The notes under the pieces: model-generated
The model's input: only the letters and a program-made list of their open reading frames with translations
What the model was told of the DNA's origin: nothing
Database searches by the model: none
Position numbers and translations under genes: made by a program
Assembly: GCA_009779135.1 (NCBI GenBank)
Contig: WREW01000001.1
Span: 237,498 to 301,497, forward strand
Length of the DNA stretch: 64,000 bases
DNA from: Alphaproteobacteria bacterium
Lineage (GTDB): Bacteria > Pseudomonadota > Alphaproteobacteria > UBA9219
Direction of reading: 5' to 3'
Part shown: one piece after another, positions 25,333 to 35,063 of the stretch
How positions within the stretch are numbered: position 1 is the stretch's first letter
How the letters are laid out: the number at the start of each line of letters is the position of its first letter

Positions 25333-25890
25333 ATGAGCGCCTCACAGACTTCTGATGAAGAATTGCCGCCGACAACGGACGATCAACAGCAGGACGCGCA
25401 AACCGCGCCCGAGCCGGACGAGGCCGCCCAGCTCAAAGACCAGCTTTTGCGCGCCATGGCCGAGACGGAAAACACGCGCAGGCGGTTGCAAAAGGAAATT
25501 GAGGAAGCCAAGGCCTACGGCATGGTCAACTTTGCGCGCGAGATGCTGGCCGTGGCGGACAATCTGGGCCGCGCCTTACAGGCCGCGCAGGAAAGCGGCA
25601 AACAGAGCGAGGCCTTTAAAAGTCTGGTTCAGGGCGTTGAAGCCACCCAAAGACAATTAACGGCCGCTTTTGAAAAGTTCAGCGTCAAAAAAATGGAAAG
25701 TCTGGGCAAGCCTTTTGATCCTAATTTCCATCAGGTGATGACGGAAAACGAAGACCCATCCAAACCTGCGGGCATGATTATAGCGGTGCTTCAGGACGGC
25801 TATATGATAAAAGACCGTCTTTTGCGCGAAGCCATGGTCGCCGTCGCCAAAGGTGGCCCCCCCAAAACCAAGGTCGATACCTCAGCCTAA
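25333..25890 (+). CDS. grpE: Nucleotide exchange factor GrpE
   Basis: The 185-residue product has an acidic disordered N-terminus, a long coiled-coil helix (QLLRAMAETENTRRRLQKEI) with the GrpE pattern, and the C-terminal beta domain with PFDPNFHQVM and GYMIKDRLLREAMVAV. GrpE homodimers release ADP from DnaK and act as a thermosensor in the cytosol. dnaK is not adjacent here. A family A repeat remnant and a tRNA gene follow. Confidence 0.95.
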   Translation: MSASQTSDEELPPTTDDQQQDAQTAPEPDEAAQLKDQLLRAMAETENTRRRLQKEIEEAKAYGMVNFAREMLAVADNLGRALQAAQESGKQSEAFKSLVQGVEATQRQLTAAFEKFSVKKMESLGKPFDPNFHQVMTENEDPSKPAGMIIAVLQDGYMIKDRLLREAMVAVAKGGPPKTKVDTSA

Positions 25891-25907
25891 CCCCCCCAAT
25901 CTCCTCA

Positions 25908-25950
25908 TTGTCATTGCGAGAAAGGCCTAAAGGCCTTCCTCGAGAAGGAC
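25908..25950. repeat. Dispersed repeat, family A, truncated copy 3
   Basis: TTGTCATTGCGAGAAAGGCC and GGCCTTCCTCGAGAAGGA keep only the outer arms of family A, with AAGGCCT-AAAGGCCTT as the central palindrome. The inner GACGCGGCAAT part is gone, so this is a deleted relic downstream of grpE. Confidence 0.7.
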
Positions 25951-25981
25951 AGCTTTTCCCCCCAACCACACATTTTTGGTC

Positions 25982-26009
25982 TTGTAATTCCCGTCTATCT
26001 TAGTATCTT
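25982..26009 (+). promoter_or_regulatory. Possible tRNA-Ala promoter
   Basis: TTGTAA (25982-25987) and TATCTT (26004-26009) are 16 bases apart and end 18 bases before the mature tRNA 5' end. Both are moderate matches to sigma-70 elements. Confidence 0.35.
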
Positions 26010-26027
26010 AGCGCGGACTTGACATGT

Positions 26028-26103
26028 GGGGCCATAGCTCAGCTGGGAGAGCGCAACAATGGCATTGTTGAGGTCAGGGGTTCGATCCCCCTTGGCTCCA
26101 CCA
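26028..26103 (+). tRNA. tRNA-Ala (anticodon GGC)
   Basis: All four arms fold cleanly: acceptor GGGGCCA/TGGCTCC, D arm GCTC...GAGC, anticodon stem CAACA/TGTTG with loop ATGGCAT, and T arm AGGGG-TTCGATC-CCCCT. The third base pair is G3-U70, the alanine identity element. The discriminator is A and CCA is encoded. Length is 76 bases. The anticodon GGC reads GCC and GCU codons. No integrase or repeat suggests it has served as an insertion site. Confidence 0.97.
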
Positions 26104-26119
26104 TTTTTCATAAAAAATC

Positions 26120-26704
26120 TCAAAACCACTTATCTTCCGGCGAAAACCGCGCCGTGTTTTCGTGGCCCAAAGCGGGCATCAGTTGCTCGAGGCTTTCGAT
26201 CACCTCATAGAGCTGCTCATTATTGGCCGGCGCAAATTGCGCGGCGATAATATGGCGGATCAGGCCGAGCAGGGGATTCCAAAACTCTTGCGCGTTGAAA
26301 ATAACAATAGGCTTGTTGTGAAGGCCGAGTTGTTTCCATGTCAGAATCTCAAAAACTTCCTCAAGCGTTCCAAGTCCGCCCGGCAGAACAACAAAACCAT
26401 CCGCTTTTTCCGCCATCATCATTTTCCGCGTATGCATGGTATCGACCACATGAAGCTCGCTCAATGTGCGATGTTCGATTTCACGCGCTTGCATATGATG
26501 AGGGATGATCCCGATCACGGTTCCGCCGGCATGCAGCGCGCCATCGGCAACCTCACCCATCAGGCCGCTGCGCCCGCCGCCGTAAATCAGGCGGATTTTT
26601 TGCGTGCCGAGCAACGTACCCACACGGTACGCCAGTGTGCGATAGTAAGGATCAACCGTGGCCGAAGAGCCGCAATAAATACAAACGGATTGAAGTGCAG
26701 ACAT
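26120..26704 (-). CDS. LOG family protein (nucleotide 5'-monophosphate phosphoribohydrolase)
   Basis: The 194-residue Rossmann-like protein contains GGGRSGLMGEVADGAL near residues 42-57 and the catalytic signature PGGLGTLEEVFE near 108-119, both diagnostic of the LOG/YvdD family (formerly called lysine decarboxylases). Family enzymes cleave ribose-5-phosphate from cytokinin nucleotides or AMP; the bacterial substrate is usually unproven. It begins ICIYCGSS, the standard start. It lies convergent with the tRNA gene and downstream of an unknown gene in the same direction. Confidence 0.9.
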   Translation of the reverse strand: MSALQSVCIYCGSSATVDPYYRTLAYRVGTLLGTQKIRLIYGGGRSGLMGEVADGALHAGGTVIGIIPHHMQAREIEHRTLSELHVVDTMHTRKMMMAEKADGFVVLPGGLGTLEEVFEILTWKQLGLHNKPIVIFNAQEFWNPLLGLIRHIIAAQFAPANNEQLYEVIESLEQLMPALGHENTARFSPEDKWF

Positions 26705-26719
26705 GAAACCCTCAATATA

Positions 26720-27172
26720 TCATAGATGTGCGCCGATCAACCTAATATAAGGCCGCGCTTTTTGCAAAAAAGAAACCAAAGCTTCAAAAAGCGCGTAAGG
26801 AGGCGGCGGATTTGACAGAGCAAAGCGTTCTTTCACAATGATCCGCAGGGAAGAGTCCACACCGAAATGAACGCCTTTCAGCGCCTTGGTGGCGTAAAGG
26901 ATGGTCGCCAAAGCCCGCCTTTTCTCGCGGTCTTGAATGGAATAGGGCAGGTAGCCGAGGGTGCTCCAGATCTCAAGATAGGGCTTGTCCTTTTCGGTGA
27001 TGTTGCGGGCAAAGAAAGGAATCCCCTCAACCGTAAAGGTCACCTGACTGGAAGGGGGAAGCGTCAATATGGGAATGTTTTCCAGAGCCTCTAAAAGCGT
27101 ATTTTTCTCGCCCGCAGGCACCGCAGTCTGCGTTTCAATGCTAAAACGGGAAAGGAGAGCTTGCAGGCGCAT
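26720..27172 (-). CDS. Hypothetical protein, 150 residues
   Basis: I do not recognise a named family. The protein is soluble and mixed alpha/beta, with GYLPYSIQDREKRRALATIL followed by FGVDSSLRIIVKERFAL and a C-terminal helix FEALVSFLQKARPYI. The size and alternating strand-helix pattern recall small dimeric chaperones of the CesT/YbjN type, but that is only a structural impression. It starts about 60 bases from a perfect CtrA box on the other side of its start, and may share a control region with psd. The LOG gene follows after 15 bases. Confidence 0.62.
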   Translation of the reverse strand: MRLQALLSRFSIETQTAVPAGEKNTLLEALENIPILTLPPSSQVTFTVEGIPFFARNITEKDKPYLEIWSTLGYLPYSIQDREKRRALATILYATKALKGVHFGVDSSLRIIVKERFALSNPPPPYALFEALVSFLQKARPYIRLIGAHL

Positions 27173-27230
27173 AACAAAGAAAACCGGAGGGCAGGAAGGC
27201 TTGAAGACCCCCAGTTTAGAGGATCCTTCT

Positions 27231-27246
27231 TTAACAGCTCTTTAAC
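27231..27246. promoter_or_regulatory. Perfect CtrA box between the 26720 gene and psd
   Basis: TTAA-CAGCTCT-TTAAC is an exact match to TTAA-N7-TTAAC in a divergent intergenic gap. TATAGG at 27259-27264 is a possible -10 toward psd, but its 11-base spacing from the box is short. The reverse complement also reads TTAA-N7-TTAA, so the regulated direction is unclear. Confidence 0.6.
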
Positions 27247-27321
27247 GTCCATCCTTGCTATAGGGCGCGGATTTGGCTAGCCTGCAGGCAACGTCCCCTT
27301 ATCGCCCAGAAGGAGCCCCTT

Positions 27322-28029
27322 ATGAAAAATGCTGATATCACAACCTTACTGCATCCGGCTGGACGGCCTTTTGTGGCCATTGCGGCGGTTTTGGCCCTGC
27401 TTTTTATCTGGCTTTTTGGGACGGCGGGATTCTTTGTGGGCCTTATTCTTGTAAGCTGGGTGGTTTATTTCTTCCGCGATCCGCCCCGCACGACCCCTGT
27501 ACGGGCGGGACTTGTGATCGCGCCGGCGGATGGGCGCGTGATTATGATTAAGCAGGTAAAACCCGAAGCGGATCTGGGTTTGGGCGAGGAGGAGCTCACG
27601 CGCATCAGTATTTTCCTGAATGTCTTTGATGTGCATGTCAACCGCGTGCCGGTGGATGGGACGATCACACATGTCCGCTATCGCGCGGGAAAGTTTTTTA
27701 ACGCCTCGCTCGACAAAGCCAGTGAGGATAATGAGCGCAACGCTGTGGCGATGACGATGGAGGGCGAGCATCCTTATACGGGCCAGACCATAGGCGTGGT
27801 ACAGATCGCCGGCCTTATAGCGCGCCGCATTTTATGCGCCGTGCAGCCCGGCCATAAGCTTTTGGCGGGTGAGCGTTTCGGGTTGATCCGCTTTGGAAGC
27901 CGAACGGATGTCTATCTTCCGCGCGGCATGACGCCGCTTGTCTGTGTCGGCCAGCGCACCATAGGGGGCGAGACGGTGCTTGCCGATGCGCAAGCCTCGG
28001 AAGCCCCGCGCAAGGGTGAGGTTCGCTGA
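27322..28029 (+). CDS. psd: Phosphatidylserine decarboxylase proenzyme
   Basis: The 235-residue protein has two N-terminal hydrophobic segments (about 16-50), the motif APADGRV at 67-73, the conserved FLNVFDVHVNRVP stretch at 98-110, and the self-cleavage pair G192-S193 in IRFGSRTDVYLP, where serine becomes the pyruvoyl group. It belongs to the short PSD family of alphaproteobacteria. It makes phosphatidylethanolamine from phosphatidylserine at the inner membrane. Its stop overlaps the pssA start, so the two consecutive pathway enzymes are translationally coupled. AAGGAG precedes the ATG. Confidence 0.93.
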   Translation: MKNADITTLLHPAGRPFVAIAAVLALLFIWLFGTAGFFVGLILVSWVVYFFRDPPRTTPVRAGLVIAPADGRVIMIKQVKPEADLGLGEEELTRISIFLNVFDVHVNRVPVDGTITHVRYRAGKFFNASLDKASEDNERNAVAMTMEGEHPYTGQTIGVVQIAGLIARRILCAVQPGHKLLAGERFGLIRFGSRTDVYLPRGMTPLVCVGQRTIGGETVLADAQASEAPRKGEVR

Positions 28030-28799
28030 TGACAAGTGACAATAATAAAAGCGTGAATGAGCGGCGGACTTTTCCGCTTGCCCGTCTTTTGCCCAATGTT
28101 CTGACGATGATGTCGCTGTTTGCGGGTCTGACGGCCGTGCGTTTTGCCATGCAGGCGCGGTGGGATATGGCGGCGCTTGCGATTGTCATTGCGGCTGTTT
28201 TTGATGTGCTGGATGGCCGCGTGGCGCGCATGCTTAACACCTCAAGCAAGTTCGGGGCCGAGCTTGATTCACTGGCCGACCTGACAAGCTTTGGCGTGGC
28301 CCCTAGCTTTGTGCTTTATCTCTGGGCGATGCAGACAGGCGCTTATGGTTTTGGCTGGGCGGCGGTGCTGGTATTTACGGCCTGTTCGGCTTTGCGCCTT
28401 GCGCGCTTTAACACGATGCTGGAAGACCGCGAAGCGCCCAAATGGACGAAAAGCTACTTTACCGGCGTGCCCGCGCCGGCGGGCGCGGGGCTTGCGCTGT
28501 TGCCTTTATTTATCTATCTGGCGCTTGGCGCGGATTTCAAGATCTATCCCGTTCTGCAGGCCATATGGATGTTTTGCGCAGGGGCCCTGATGGTCAGCCG
28601 CATCCCGACCGTTGCGATGAAAGGGCGGCGCGTGGCGCCCATTTTTGTGATGCCGATCATGGGGCTTGTCTGTTTGATCGGCGTCGGGCTTTTTACCCAT
28701 ATCTGGGCCACGCTTTCGATGATTACGGTGATTTATATCTTTTCCTTGCCGCTGGGATGGATGGCCTACAGGCGGCGTGAGCGGATGGAACAAAAATGA
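28029..28799 (+). CDS. pssA: CDP-diacylglycerol-serine O-phosphatidyltransferase
   Basis: The 256-residue membrane protein has the complete CDP-alcohol phosphatidyltransferase motif: D59-xx-D62-G-xx-A66-R67, G76, D80 and D84. About seven spans follow the soluble N-terminus RRTFPLARLLPNVLTMMS. It joins serine to CDP-diacylglycerol, producing the substrate of the Psd enzyme encoded upstream. The start shares one base with the psd stop (TGATG), and the kdsA ATG overlaps its stop (ATGA). Confidence 0.93.
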   Translation: MTSDNNKSVNERRTFPLARLLPNVLTMMSLFAGLTAVRFAMQARWDMAALAIVIAAVFDVLDGRVARMLNTSSKFGAELDSLADLTSFGVAPSFVLYLWAMQTGAYGFGWAAVLVFTACSALRLARFNTMLEDREAPKWTKSYFTGVPAPAGAGLALLPLFIYLALGADFKIYPVLQAIWMFCAGALMVSRIPTVAMKGRRVAPIFVMPIMGLVCLIGVGLFTHIWATLSMITVIYIFSLPLGWMAYRRRERMEQK

Positions 28800-29635
28800 A
28801 AACCGTTTCCTTAAAAACGCCGGAAGGGAAAGCCCTTCCTATTGCGAACAATCGCAAACTGACTTTTATCGCCGGCCCCTGTCAGATGGAATCCCGCCAG
28901 CAGGCTTTGGAAATGAGCGCGGCTTTGGCCGAGCTTGCGAAAAAATATGATGCAGGGATGATTTTTAAAACATCCTTTGACAAAGCCAACAGGAGCTCAG
29001 TCACAACGCAGCGCGGCATGGGGCTGCAAGCGGCCCTGCCGATTTTGGCCGAGGTGCGGCAGACATCAGGCCTTCCCGTGCTTACCGACATTCATGATGT
29101 CAGTCAGGTCAGCGCGGTGGCGGAAGCTGTCGATATTTTACAGATACCGGCTTTTCTTTGCCGCCAGACGGATCTTTTGCTGGCGGCAGGACAAACTGGC
29201 CGCGTTATAAACATCAAAAAGGGCCAGTTTCTGGCGCCTTGGGATATGAAGAATGTGGCCGCCAAAGTAGCCTCGACAGGCAATGAAAATATTTTGCTGT
29301 GCGAACGCGGCGTAAGTTTCGGATATAACACGCTGGTGTCGGATATGCGCGCTTTGCCCATTATGGCGCAGACGGGCTATCCTGTGATTTTTGATGCCAC
29401 CCATTCGGTGCAGCAGCCGGGCGGCCAAGGCGATCGCAGCGGCGGGGAGCGGCATTTTGTACCGGTTTTGGCCCGCGCGGCTGTTTCTGTGGGGGTAGCG
29501 GGCGTTTTTCTGGAAACCCACCCCGACCCCGACAAAGCCCCCTCAGACGGCCCCAATATGGTTGTTTTCAAGGACTTCCCCCTGCTGATGGAGGAGCTTT
29601 TAGCCTATGACGCCCTGACCAAGAGCCGGTATTAG
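28796..29635 (+). CDS. kdsA: 3-deoxy-8-phosphooctulonate synthase (Kdo-8-phosphate synthase)
   Basis: This 279-residue TIM-barrel enzyme shows FIAGPCQMESRQQALEMS, KTSFDKANRSS, TDIHDVSQV, IPAFLCRQTDLL and FDATHSVQQPGG, all KdsA landmarks. It condenses arabinose-5-phosphate and phosphoenolpyruvate in the cytosol, giving the precursor of Kdo in lipid A-core. The partner gene kdsD, which makes arabinose-5-phosphate, is elsewhere in this window (37663). It ends an operon with psd and pssA, which groups envelope phospholipid and LPS precursor synthesis. Confidence 0.95.
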   Translation: MKTVSLKTPEGKALPIANNRKLTFIAGPCQMESRQQALEMSAALAELAKKYDAGMIFKTSFDKANRSSVTTQRGMGLQAALPILAEVRQTSGLPVLTDIHDVSQVSAVAEAVDILQIPAFLCRQTDLLLAAGQTGRVINIKKGQFLAPWDMKNVAAKVASTGNENILLCERGVSFGYNTLVSDMRALPIMAQTGYPVIFDATHSVQQPGGQGDRSGGERHFVPVLARAAVSVGVAGVFLETHPDPDKAPSDGPNMVVFKDFPLLMEELLAYDALTKSRY

Positions 29636-29700
29636 TTTCTTTACTTTATTGTGCTATAGTAAGGACGTTGCTTTATTCATTTTGGCGGGAAGGGGTTCAT

Positions 29701-30363
29701 ATGACTTCAACTGAACAAAATATTTTCCGGCACATAGAGAATCTCGAGGCGTCCTTCAAGGATCAGCCGACAGATCTGCTTATCAACGAAGCTGTCAAGG
29801 ATGATTTTGAAACGCGCGTAGCCGTGCGTGAAGTCCTTGGAAAAAGGGCCAAGAATGAACCTGAAGAAATAACGCAGGCGCACCACGCGACCATTGACAA
29901 GATCATAAAAACAAGTGAAGGCCGCAAGCTTTTATCCGCCATTCAGTTGAAACTGTCTGTGTCGCAGGAAGATGCGCCCGCTCGCGCCTCGCTTATCAAG
30001 AAACTCAACAAACTCGCCGCCACAAATATGGACGAGAATATACGCGAGAGCGCCATGGAATGGCAAACGCGCGTGATGAGAAAAGAGGACATCACGCCAA
30101 ACTTTATTGCAAATACTTTGCGGGCCGCTTTTTATGACAGGTTTGGTTTTGTCCGCGTTGCCGGATGCCAGAGTCTTAAAAAAATAGCTGCGTTTAAAGA
30201 GGATGCCATAAATGAGATGCTTCCTGCCATTGAGGCCGCCATCAGCAGCGGGGAACCGGCGCGCAGCACAGCCGAAGATTTAAAAGAGTTTTTTGACGAA
30301 AAAGGGCACATTGCCCCGCCGAGGAAAAACCGCGCGCGCCATCGACACGCGCCGCACCTCTGA
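29701..30363 (+). CDS. Hypothetical alpha-helical protein, 220 residues
   Basis: GAAGGGG lies seven bases before the ATG at 29701, which I take as the start. The chain is nearly all helix. Repeating helix-pair patterns (RVAVREVLGKRA, ARASLIKKLNKLA, FVRVAGCQSLKKIA, ARSTAEDLKEFF) resemble HEAT/ARM-like repeats, as in scaffold proteins. It has no signal peptide or catalytic motif and ends in a very basic tail (RKNRARHRHAPHL). It lies alone after kdsA, stopping two bases before the convergent parC stop. No function can be assigned. Confidence 0.65.
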   Translation: MTSTEQNIFRHIENLEASFKDQPTDLLINEAVKDDFETRVAVREVLGKRAKNEPEEITQAHHATIDKIIKTSEGRKLLSAIQLKLSVSQEDAPARASLIKKLNKLAATNMDENIRESAMEWQTRVMRKEDITPNFIANTLRAAFYDRFGFVRVAGCQSLKKIAAFKEDAINEMLPAIEAAISSGEPARSTAEDLKEFFDEKGHIAPPRKNRARHRHAPHL

Positions 30364-30365
30364 TT

Positions 30366-32606
30366 TCACCCGTCAAACCGATTGCTGCGGCTAAAGCCGG
30401 TTGGCACAACGCGCCCTGCGCCCGCGCGATCACCTTGCCATGCGCGCAGATCTTTTTCCGTGCGCGTGCGCTCGCCGCTCTGCCAGCTTAGGCCGTTTGC
30501 GAAATTAAAGCTTTTTATGTCAGACAGCTTGCCGTCCTTGTAGCGCTGCAAAATCACGCCTTTGCCGCGCGCCATCACGGGAAGCTGTTCAGACGGAAAC
30601 ACCAAAAGCTTGCGGTTTGTGCCGATCACGGCGATGGAATCGCCTTCAAGAAGGGCGAAAGTGCAGGCTTTTTCTTTGCCGCTGACATTTAAAATCTGCT
30701 TGCCCGCGCGGGTCTGGGCCAGAACATCTTTGGCCTCCACGACAAAACCACGCCCGTCCGTGCTGGCGATAATATAGCGCACATCCGCATCATAGCGCGT
30801 CATGGCGATGATTTCGGAATCCTGCGGCAGATCCACCATCAGCCGCACCGGCTCCCCGAAACTGCGGCCCGAAGGAAGCTTGTCGCCGGAAAGCGTATAA
30901 AAGCGGCCATTGCTGCCGAAAAGGAGGATCTTGTCCGTTGTCTCCGCTTCAAAGACAAACATTTCCTCATCGCCTTCCTTGTAGCGGATGGTTGCGTTGT
31001 CCAGATCATGGCCGCGCAAGGCGCGCACCCATCCTTTATCGGAAAGAACGATGGTGATATTTTCGCGTGTCACAGGCGCTTCAAAAGAAACATCCGCAAG
31101 CAAGGGAGCCTCTTTCAGCAAAGTACGCCGCGCCCCGAGCGCCGTATTTTTTCCGAAAGTTTTTTTAAGAAAGCCCAGCTCCTCATCAATATATTGCCAG
31201 CGCAAACCTTCATCGCCCAGAAGTTTTTTAAGATCCTGACGCAGGGAAGCGAGTTCTTTTTGTTCGCCCTTGATCTCCATTTCCTCAAGTTTACGTAACG
31301 CGCGCAGCCGCATATTCAAAATAGCCTCGGCCTGCGTGTCGTTAAGGGAAAAGCTTTTCATCAAAACAGGCTTGGGTTCGTCCTGCGTGCGGATGATCTT
31401 GATGACTTTGTCAAGATTAAGATAGGCCGCAAGATAGCCGGCCAGAATATCAAGCCGCTCTTCAATTTTTTTAAGGCGGAAGGTCGAACGTCTTACCAAA
31501 ACATTCTGCCGGTGATCGAGATAAGCCTGCAAAGCCTGCCTTAGATCCATCACTTGCGGCACGCCATCCTTGTCAAGCGCGTTCATATTCAGGGAAATCC
31601 TGCTTTCAAGATCGGTCAGGCGGAAAAGCTGCTCCATCAAAAGATCAGGATCGACATTGCGTGTTTTGGGAACAAGAACGAGCCGTATATCGCTGGCTGA
31701 CTCATCGCGCACATCATCCAAAAGCGGCAATTTGCGGTTTGTCAAAAGCTCGGCAATTTTTTCAATCAGACGCGATTTTTGCACAAGATAAGGGATCTGC
31801 GTGACCACAATTTGCCAGCCGCCGCCTTTAAGCTCTTCTTTTTCCCACAAGGCGCGAAGGCGGAACGCGCCGCGTCCGGTTTTATAGGCCTCGATAATCG
31901 CCGCGCGCGGCTCAATCAAAACGCCGCCCGTGGGGAAGTCGGGGCCTTGGACAAAACTCACCAGCCGCTCGATACCGGCTGCGGGCGTTTTAATTAAAAG
32001 CCGCATGGCATCGCAAAGCTCAGCCACATTATGAGGCGGGATAAAGGTCGCCATCCCCACGGCAATCCCCGAAGCGCCATTGGCCAGAAGATTGGGAAAG
32101 GCCGCAGGTAAAACCACCGGCTCATGCCCCGCCCCGTCATAAGTGTCACGGAAATCAACGGAATCTTCGTCAATGCCGTCAAGCAAAAGCCGCGCCACTT
32201 CCGTCAGGCGCGCCTCGGTATAGCGCATGGCGGCGGCGCTGTCGCCGTCAATATTGCCGAAATTGCCTTGGCCTTCAATCAGCGGGTAGCGCTGGTTAAA
32301 ATCCTGCGCAAGCCGCACAAGCGCATCATAAATCGAAGAATCGCCATGCGGATGATATTTGCCCATCACATCCCCCACCACACGCGCGGATTTTTTAGGG
32401 GGAAGGTTGGGGGCCAGTTTTAATTCGCGCATGGCGTAAAGCAACCGCCTATGCACCGGCTTCATCCCGTCACGCACATCAGGGAGTGAACGCGCCATGA
32501 TGGTCGAAAGCGCATAAGAAAGATAACGCGACCCCAAAGCATCATAAAGTCTGGTGTCATGAACAGGCGGCAGCGGCGCGTCAATTTTTGTGTTACGCTT
32601 TGACAT
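30366..32606 (-). CDS. parC: DNA topoisomerase IV subunit A
   Basis: From the ATG at 32606 the product is 746 residues, beginning [21 protein letters not shown] longer frame reads back into recO. The winged-helix active site has R-Y129 in [11 protein letters not shown], and the quinolone-determining region is [14 protein letters not shown] with S90 and D94. The C-terminal half is a GyrA-like beta-pinwheel, and ParC rather than GyrA is favoured by lack of a clear GyrA-box (QRRGGKG). With ParE it decatenates sister chromosomes. It follows recO in the same direction. Confidence 0.93.
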   Translation of the reverse strand: MSKRNTKIDAPLPPVHDTRLYDALGSRYLSYALSTIMARSLPDVRDGMKPVHRRLLYAMRELKLAPNLPPKKSARVVGDVMGKYHPHGDSSIYDALVRLAQDFNQRYPLIEGQGNFGNIDGDSAAAMRYTEARLTEVARLLLDGIDEDSVDFRDTYDGAGHEPVVLPAAFPNLLANGASGIAVGMATFIPPHNVAELCDAMRLLIKTPAAGIERLVSFVQGPDFPTGGVLIEPRAAIIEAYKTGRGAFRLRALWEKEELKGGGWQIVVTQIPYLVQKSRLIEKIAELLTNRKLPLLDDVRDESASDIRLVLVPKTRNVDPDLLMEQLFRLTDLESRISLNMNALDKDGVPQVMDLRQALQAYLDHRQNVLVRRSTFRLKKIEERLDILAGYLAAYLNLDKVIKIIRTQDEPKPVLMKSFSLNDTQAEAILNMRLRALRKLEEMEIKGEQKELASLRQDLKKLLGDEGLRWQYIDEELGFLKKTFGKNTALGARRTLLKEAPLLADVSFEAPVTRENITIVLSDKGWVRALRGHDLDNATIRYKEGDEEMFVFEAETTDKILLFGSNGRFYTLSGDKLPSGRSFGEPVRLMVDLPQDSEIIAMTRYDADVRYIIASTDGRGFVVEAKDVLAQTRAGKQILNVSGKEKACTFALLEGDSIAVIGTNRKLLVFPSEQLPVMARGKGVILQRYKDGKLSDIKSFNFANGLSWQSGERTRTEKDLRAWQGDRAGAGRVVPTGFSRSNRFDG

Positions 32607-32652
32607 AGTCGTTAAACAATCCCGAAAACTATTGATTCGCTTTCCAGAAAAC

Positions 32653-33438
32653 TTAGGCCGCCTTAGACGCCTGCGCAATCTCTGAAGCCTCTTTTTCAAG
32701 GCGGTTTCTGTAAAAATCCACAAGCCGCTGGCGGGCAAAGGGCATAGAGGCGCCCGCCGCTATCAAACGACCCTGCTGGGGATGCGCAAACACATAAAGT
32801 TTTAAAAAGTGCCCTGTTAAATCAAGGCCTTTTAAAATATCCGCCGTATCCCAAACGCCTGTCCCGCACAAAAAGGAGGGTAAAGGCAAAAGCCGGTCTT
32901 GATAAGGCATGGCGGTTTCTCGGCTCACCGCGCGTCCGGTGCGGGGGCTGACATGGGTCAAATCCTTTTGCGCGCCCGTGACGGCGCAGCAGCTGAAATC
33001 CATCCCGTAACCAAGCACGTGCAAAAGCCCGATTTCAAACGAGACATAAGCCGGCGCCCATAAGGTCTGATCTTCCAAAGACAGCAGCGCCGCCAGCGCA
33101 TCATAAAGCATCTGCATAGGCTGGCGCTCCGCTGCGCTGATCTGCGTGACGGCAGCCGCGCTGTTGATAAGCGCCAGCACCTCGGTATTATCAAGCCAGC
33201 GCGCCGCAAAGGGCGTGGCAAGCTCCATCTGATAAGTCCCCAGATGCTCAGCCAGCCGCGCGCGCCAGCGGAGTTTGACATGATTGCCCGTTTGGAGGAC
33301 AGGCTGCATCCTGCTGCCTTGCCCGCCCGGGACAAGACCGGCATAGCAGCCATGCTGCGCCGTCATCACATGCACCAACGCCGCATGCTCGCCATGAGTC
33401 TGCGCCGCCAGAATCAGCCCGTCATCATTCCATTCCAT
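32653..33438 (-). CDS. recO: DNA repair protein RecO
   Basis: I prefer the internal ATG (33438), giving 261 residues starting [20 protein letters not shown], the usual RecO N-terminus. An ATG six codons upstream is possible; neither has a clear SD. The OB-fold N-terminal domain (to about 80) is followed by a helical domain. One cysteine pair, FSCCAVTG, is present near the usual zinc-finger position, but the second CxxC found in many RecO proteins is missing. RecO loads RecA with RecR and anneals DNA on SSB-coated strands. parC follows 47 bases downstream. Confidence 0.9.
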   Translation of the reverse strand: MEWNDDGLILAAQTHGEHAALVHVMTAQHGCYAGLVPGGQGSRMQPVLQTGNHVKLRWRARLAEHLGTYQMELATPFAARWLDNTEVLALINSAAAVTQISAAERQPMQMLYDALAALLSLEDQTLWAPAYVSFEIGLLHVLGYGMDFSCCAVTGAQKDLTHVSPRTGRAVSRETAMPYQDRLLPLPSFLCGTGVWDTADILKGLDLTGHFLKLYVFAHPQQGRLIAAGASMPFARQRLVDFYRNRLEKEASEIAQASKAA

Positions 33439-33484
33439 AGCGCCAAGCTCTAGCATGGAAGGGGTTGAGAAAAAATAAAGATTT

Positions 33485-35062
33485 TTAAGATGTCGCCGCC
33501 GCGCGCGAGGCCTTTGTGTCCATCCGGTTAACCACGCGGTTTTTAGGGAAGGTCGCGGTCACAGTCGTGCCTTTGCCATAGGTGCTTTCGATGGTGAGTG
33601 TGCCGCCATGGAGCTCGGTCAGCGCGCGGGTAAGGGGAAGGCCAAGGCCTGTCCCCTGATTTTTGCGGCTGAGTGCGCTTTCAATCTGGCCGAAGGGGGC
33701 CAGAGCGATAGGAATCTCCTCGGGCTTCATCCCGATTCCGGTGTCGCGCACCACGATTTTAATCGTGCCGGACGGGTCGTGCAGGGCGGTAAGAAAAACC
33801 TGTCCGCCTTCGGGCGTAAACTTGATGGCATTGGTCAGGAGATTGGTTAAAATCTGTTTGACGGCGCGCTCTTCGACACGGATATGGGGGATGTCGGGGG
33901 CGACCTCCACGGAAAGCTTGATCTTGCCTTGCTTGGCGCGCGCGGCGACCAGACGGAAAACCGCATGAACAAGCGCATCAACCTCAAGCACGCTTTCGGC
34001 AAGCTCGCGCTTGCCGGCTTCAATCTTGGACATATCGAGAATATCGTTAATCAAAGACAAAAGAAGCTGCCCGCTGTCATGAATATCACCGGCATATTCG
34101 ACATATTGCGGCTGACCGACAGCGCCGAAAAGCTGGTCGCGGATAATCTCGGAAAAACCGATGATAGCGTTCAAAGGCGTACGCAGCTCGTGACTCATAT
34201 TGGCCAGAAACTCGGATTTGCTGCGGTTGGCGAAATCAGCCTGTTCCTTGGTCTGCAGCATTTCAGCTTCAGCGTGAACGCGCTCGGTAATATCGGAAAA
34301 TGTGCATTCATAGTGAACAATATCGCCCATCGGATCGCGCACGGCATGGCCCGTCATCACCACCCAGATCTGCCTGCCTTCCTTGTCTGAAAGAGATGTT
34401 TCCTGCCTTTGCTGATTGCCCTGCTTTAAACTTTCAAACCAGCTTTTGCGAATCGCGCGGTCAACGAAAAGCCGCCCATGCAGATCAGGCTGCGCCAAAA
34501 GAAGATCCTGCACCGTATCGTACCCCAGCATCAAAGCCATGGTCTTGTTGGCGTTCGTCCACTCGCCCGTCAAGGCGATCTGGCAGATTCCGATGCCGGC
34601 ATTTTCAAAAATAGCGCGGTATTTCTGCTCACTCTCCCGCAAGGCATGCGCCATCATTTTTTCTTCATTTACGCGGCGGCTGAGCTCGCTGTTGGCCTTG
34701 CGCAGAGAAAGGGCAAGGGTCGTGATTTCCCCCGATTTTGAGCGGACGCGGTAAAGGTAATAAACCATTAAAAGCGTCACCGTGCTGCCTGAAATCAAAA
34801 GCAGAAAGGGAGTCGCCGTCAAAATTGCGGAAAGGAAGCCAAGGCGCTCCATAAGATCCACAACGCCTTTTTGCGCCAGCCACGCTTGCAGCGCTGCAAA
34901 GGCAAACCCCACAGTCGCCACGGCGGCCAGAAGCGTCAAAAACCCTACCCCGCCGAGCGCCCAGTCATGAGGCCAGAACATAGGCGCCCGCGAAGGCTCC
35001 AGATTTTTTTTCGAACGCACAAAGATCATGGAGAAAGGAAAAAAGGGTGGAGTAATCCACAC
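33485..35062 (-). CDS. Membrane-bound PAS histidine kinase
   Basis: In GTG-start numbering (525 residues) two membrane segments lie at about 36-62 and 76-104. A PAS domain occupies 142-260 ([19 protein letters not shown], ending [15 protein letters not shown]). The HisKA H-box is [11 protein letters not shown] with H291. The ATPase domain has N-box [10 protein letters not shown]1 DTGIGM and G2 GTGLGL. There is no receiver, so it needs a separate response regulator. The receiver-phosphatase gene divergent from its operon is the obvious partner. ATG 35029 is an alternative start. It follows the 102-residue gene by one base gap, so both are expressed together. Confidence 0.9.
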   Translation of the reverse strand: MWITPPFFPFSMIFVRSKKNLEPSRAPMFWPHDWALGGVGFLTLLAAVATVGFAFAALQAWLAQKGVVDLMERLGFLSAILTATPFLLLISGSTVTLLMVYYLYRVRSKSGEITTLALSLRKANSELSRRVNEEKMMAHALRESEQKYRAIFENAGIGICQIALTGEWTNANKTMALMLGYDTVQDLLLAQPDLHGRLFVDRAIRKSWFESLKQGNQQRQETSLSDKEGRQIWVVMTGHAVRDPMGDIVHYECTFSDITERVHAEAEMLQTKEQADFANRSKSEFLANMSHELRTPLNAIIGFSEIIRDQLFGAVGQPQYVEYAGDIHDSGQLLLSLINDILDMSKIEAGKRELAESVLEVDALVHAVFRLVAARAKQGKIKLSVEVAPDIPHIRVEERAVKQILTNLLTNAIKFTPEGGQVFLTALHDPSGTIKIVVRDTGIGMKPEEIPIALAPFGQIESALSRKNQGTGLGLPLTRALTELHGGTLTIESTYGKGTTVTATFPKNRVVNRMDTKASRAAATS

Positions 35063-35063
35063 T

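Noticed and set aside
26028-26103. tRNA-Ala as the attachment site of an integrated element
   Set aside because: No integrase, no duplicated tRNA 3' end and no foreign gene block follows; the neighbours are chromosomal genes.
30366-32606. GyrA instead of ParC
   Set aside because: No clear GyrA-box in the C-terminal domain and the length (746) suits ParC.
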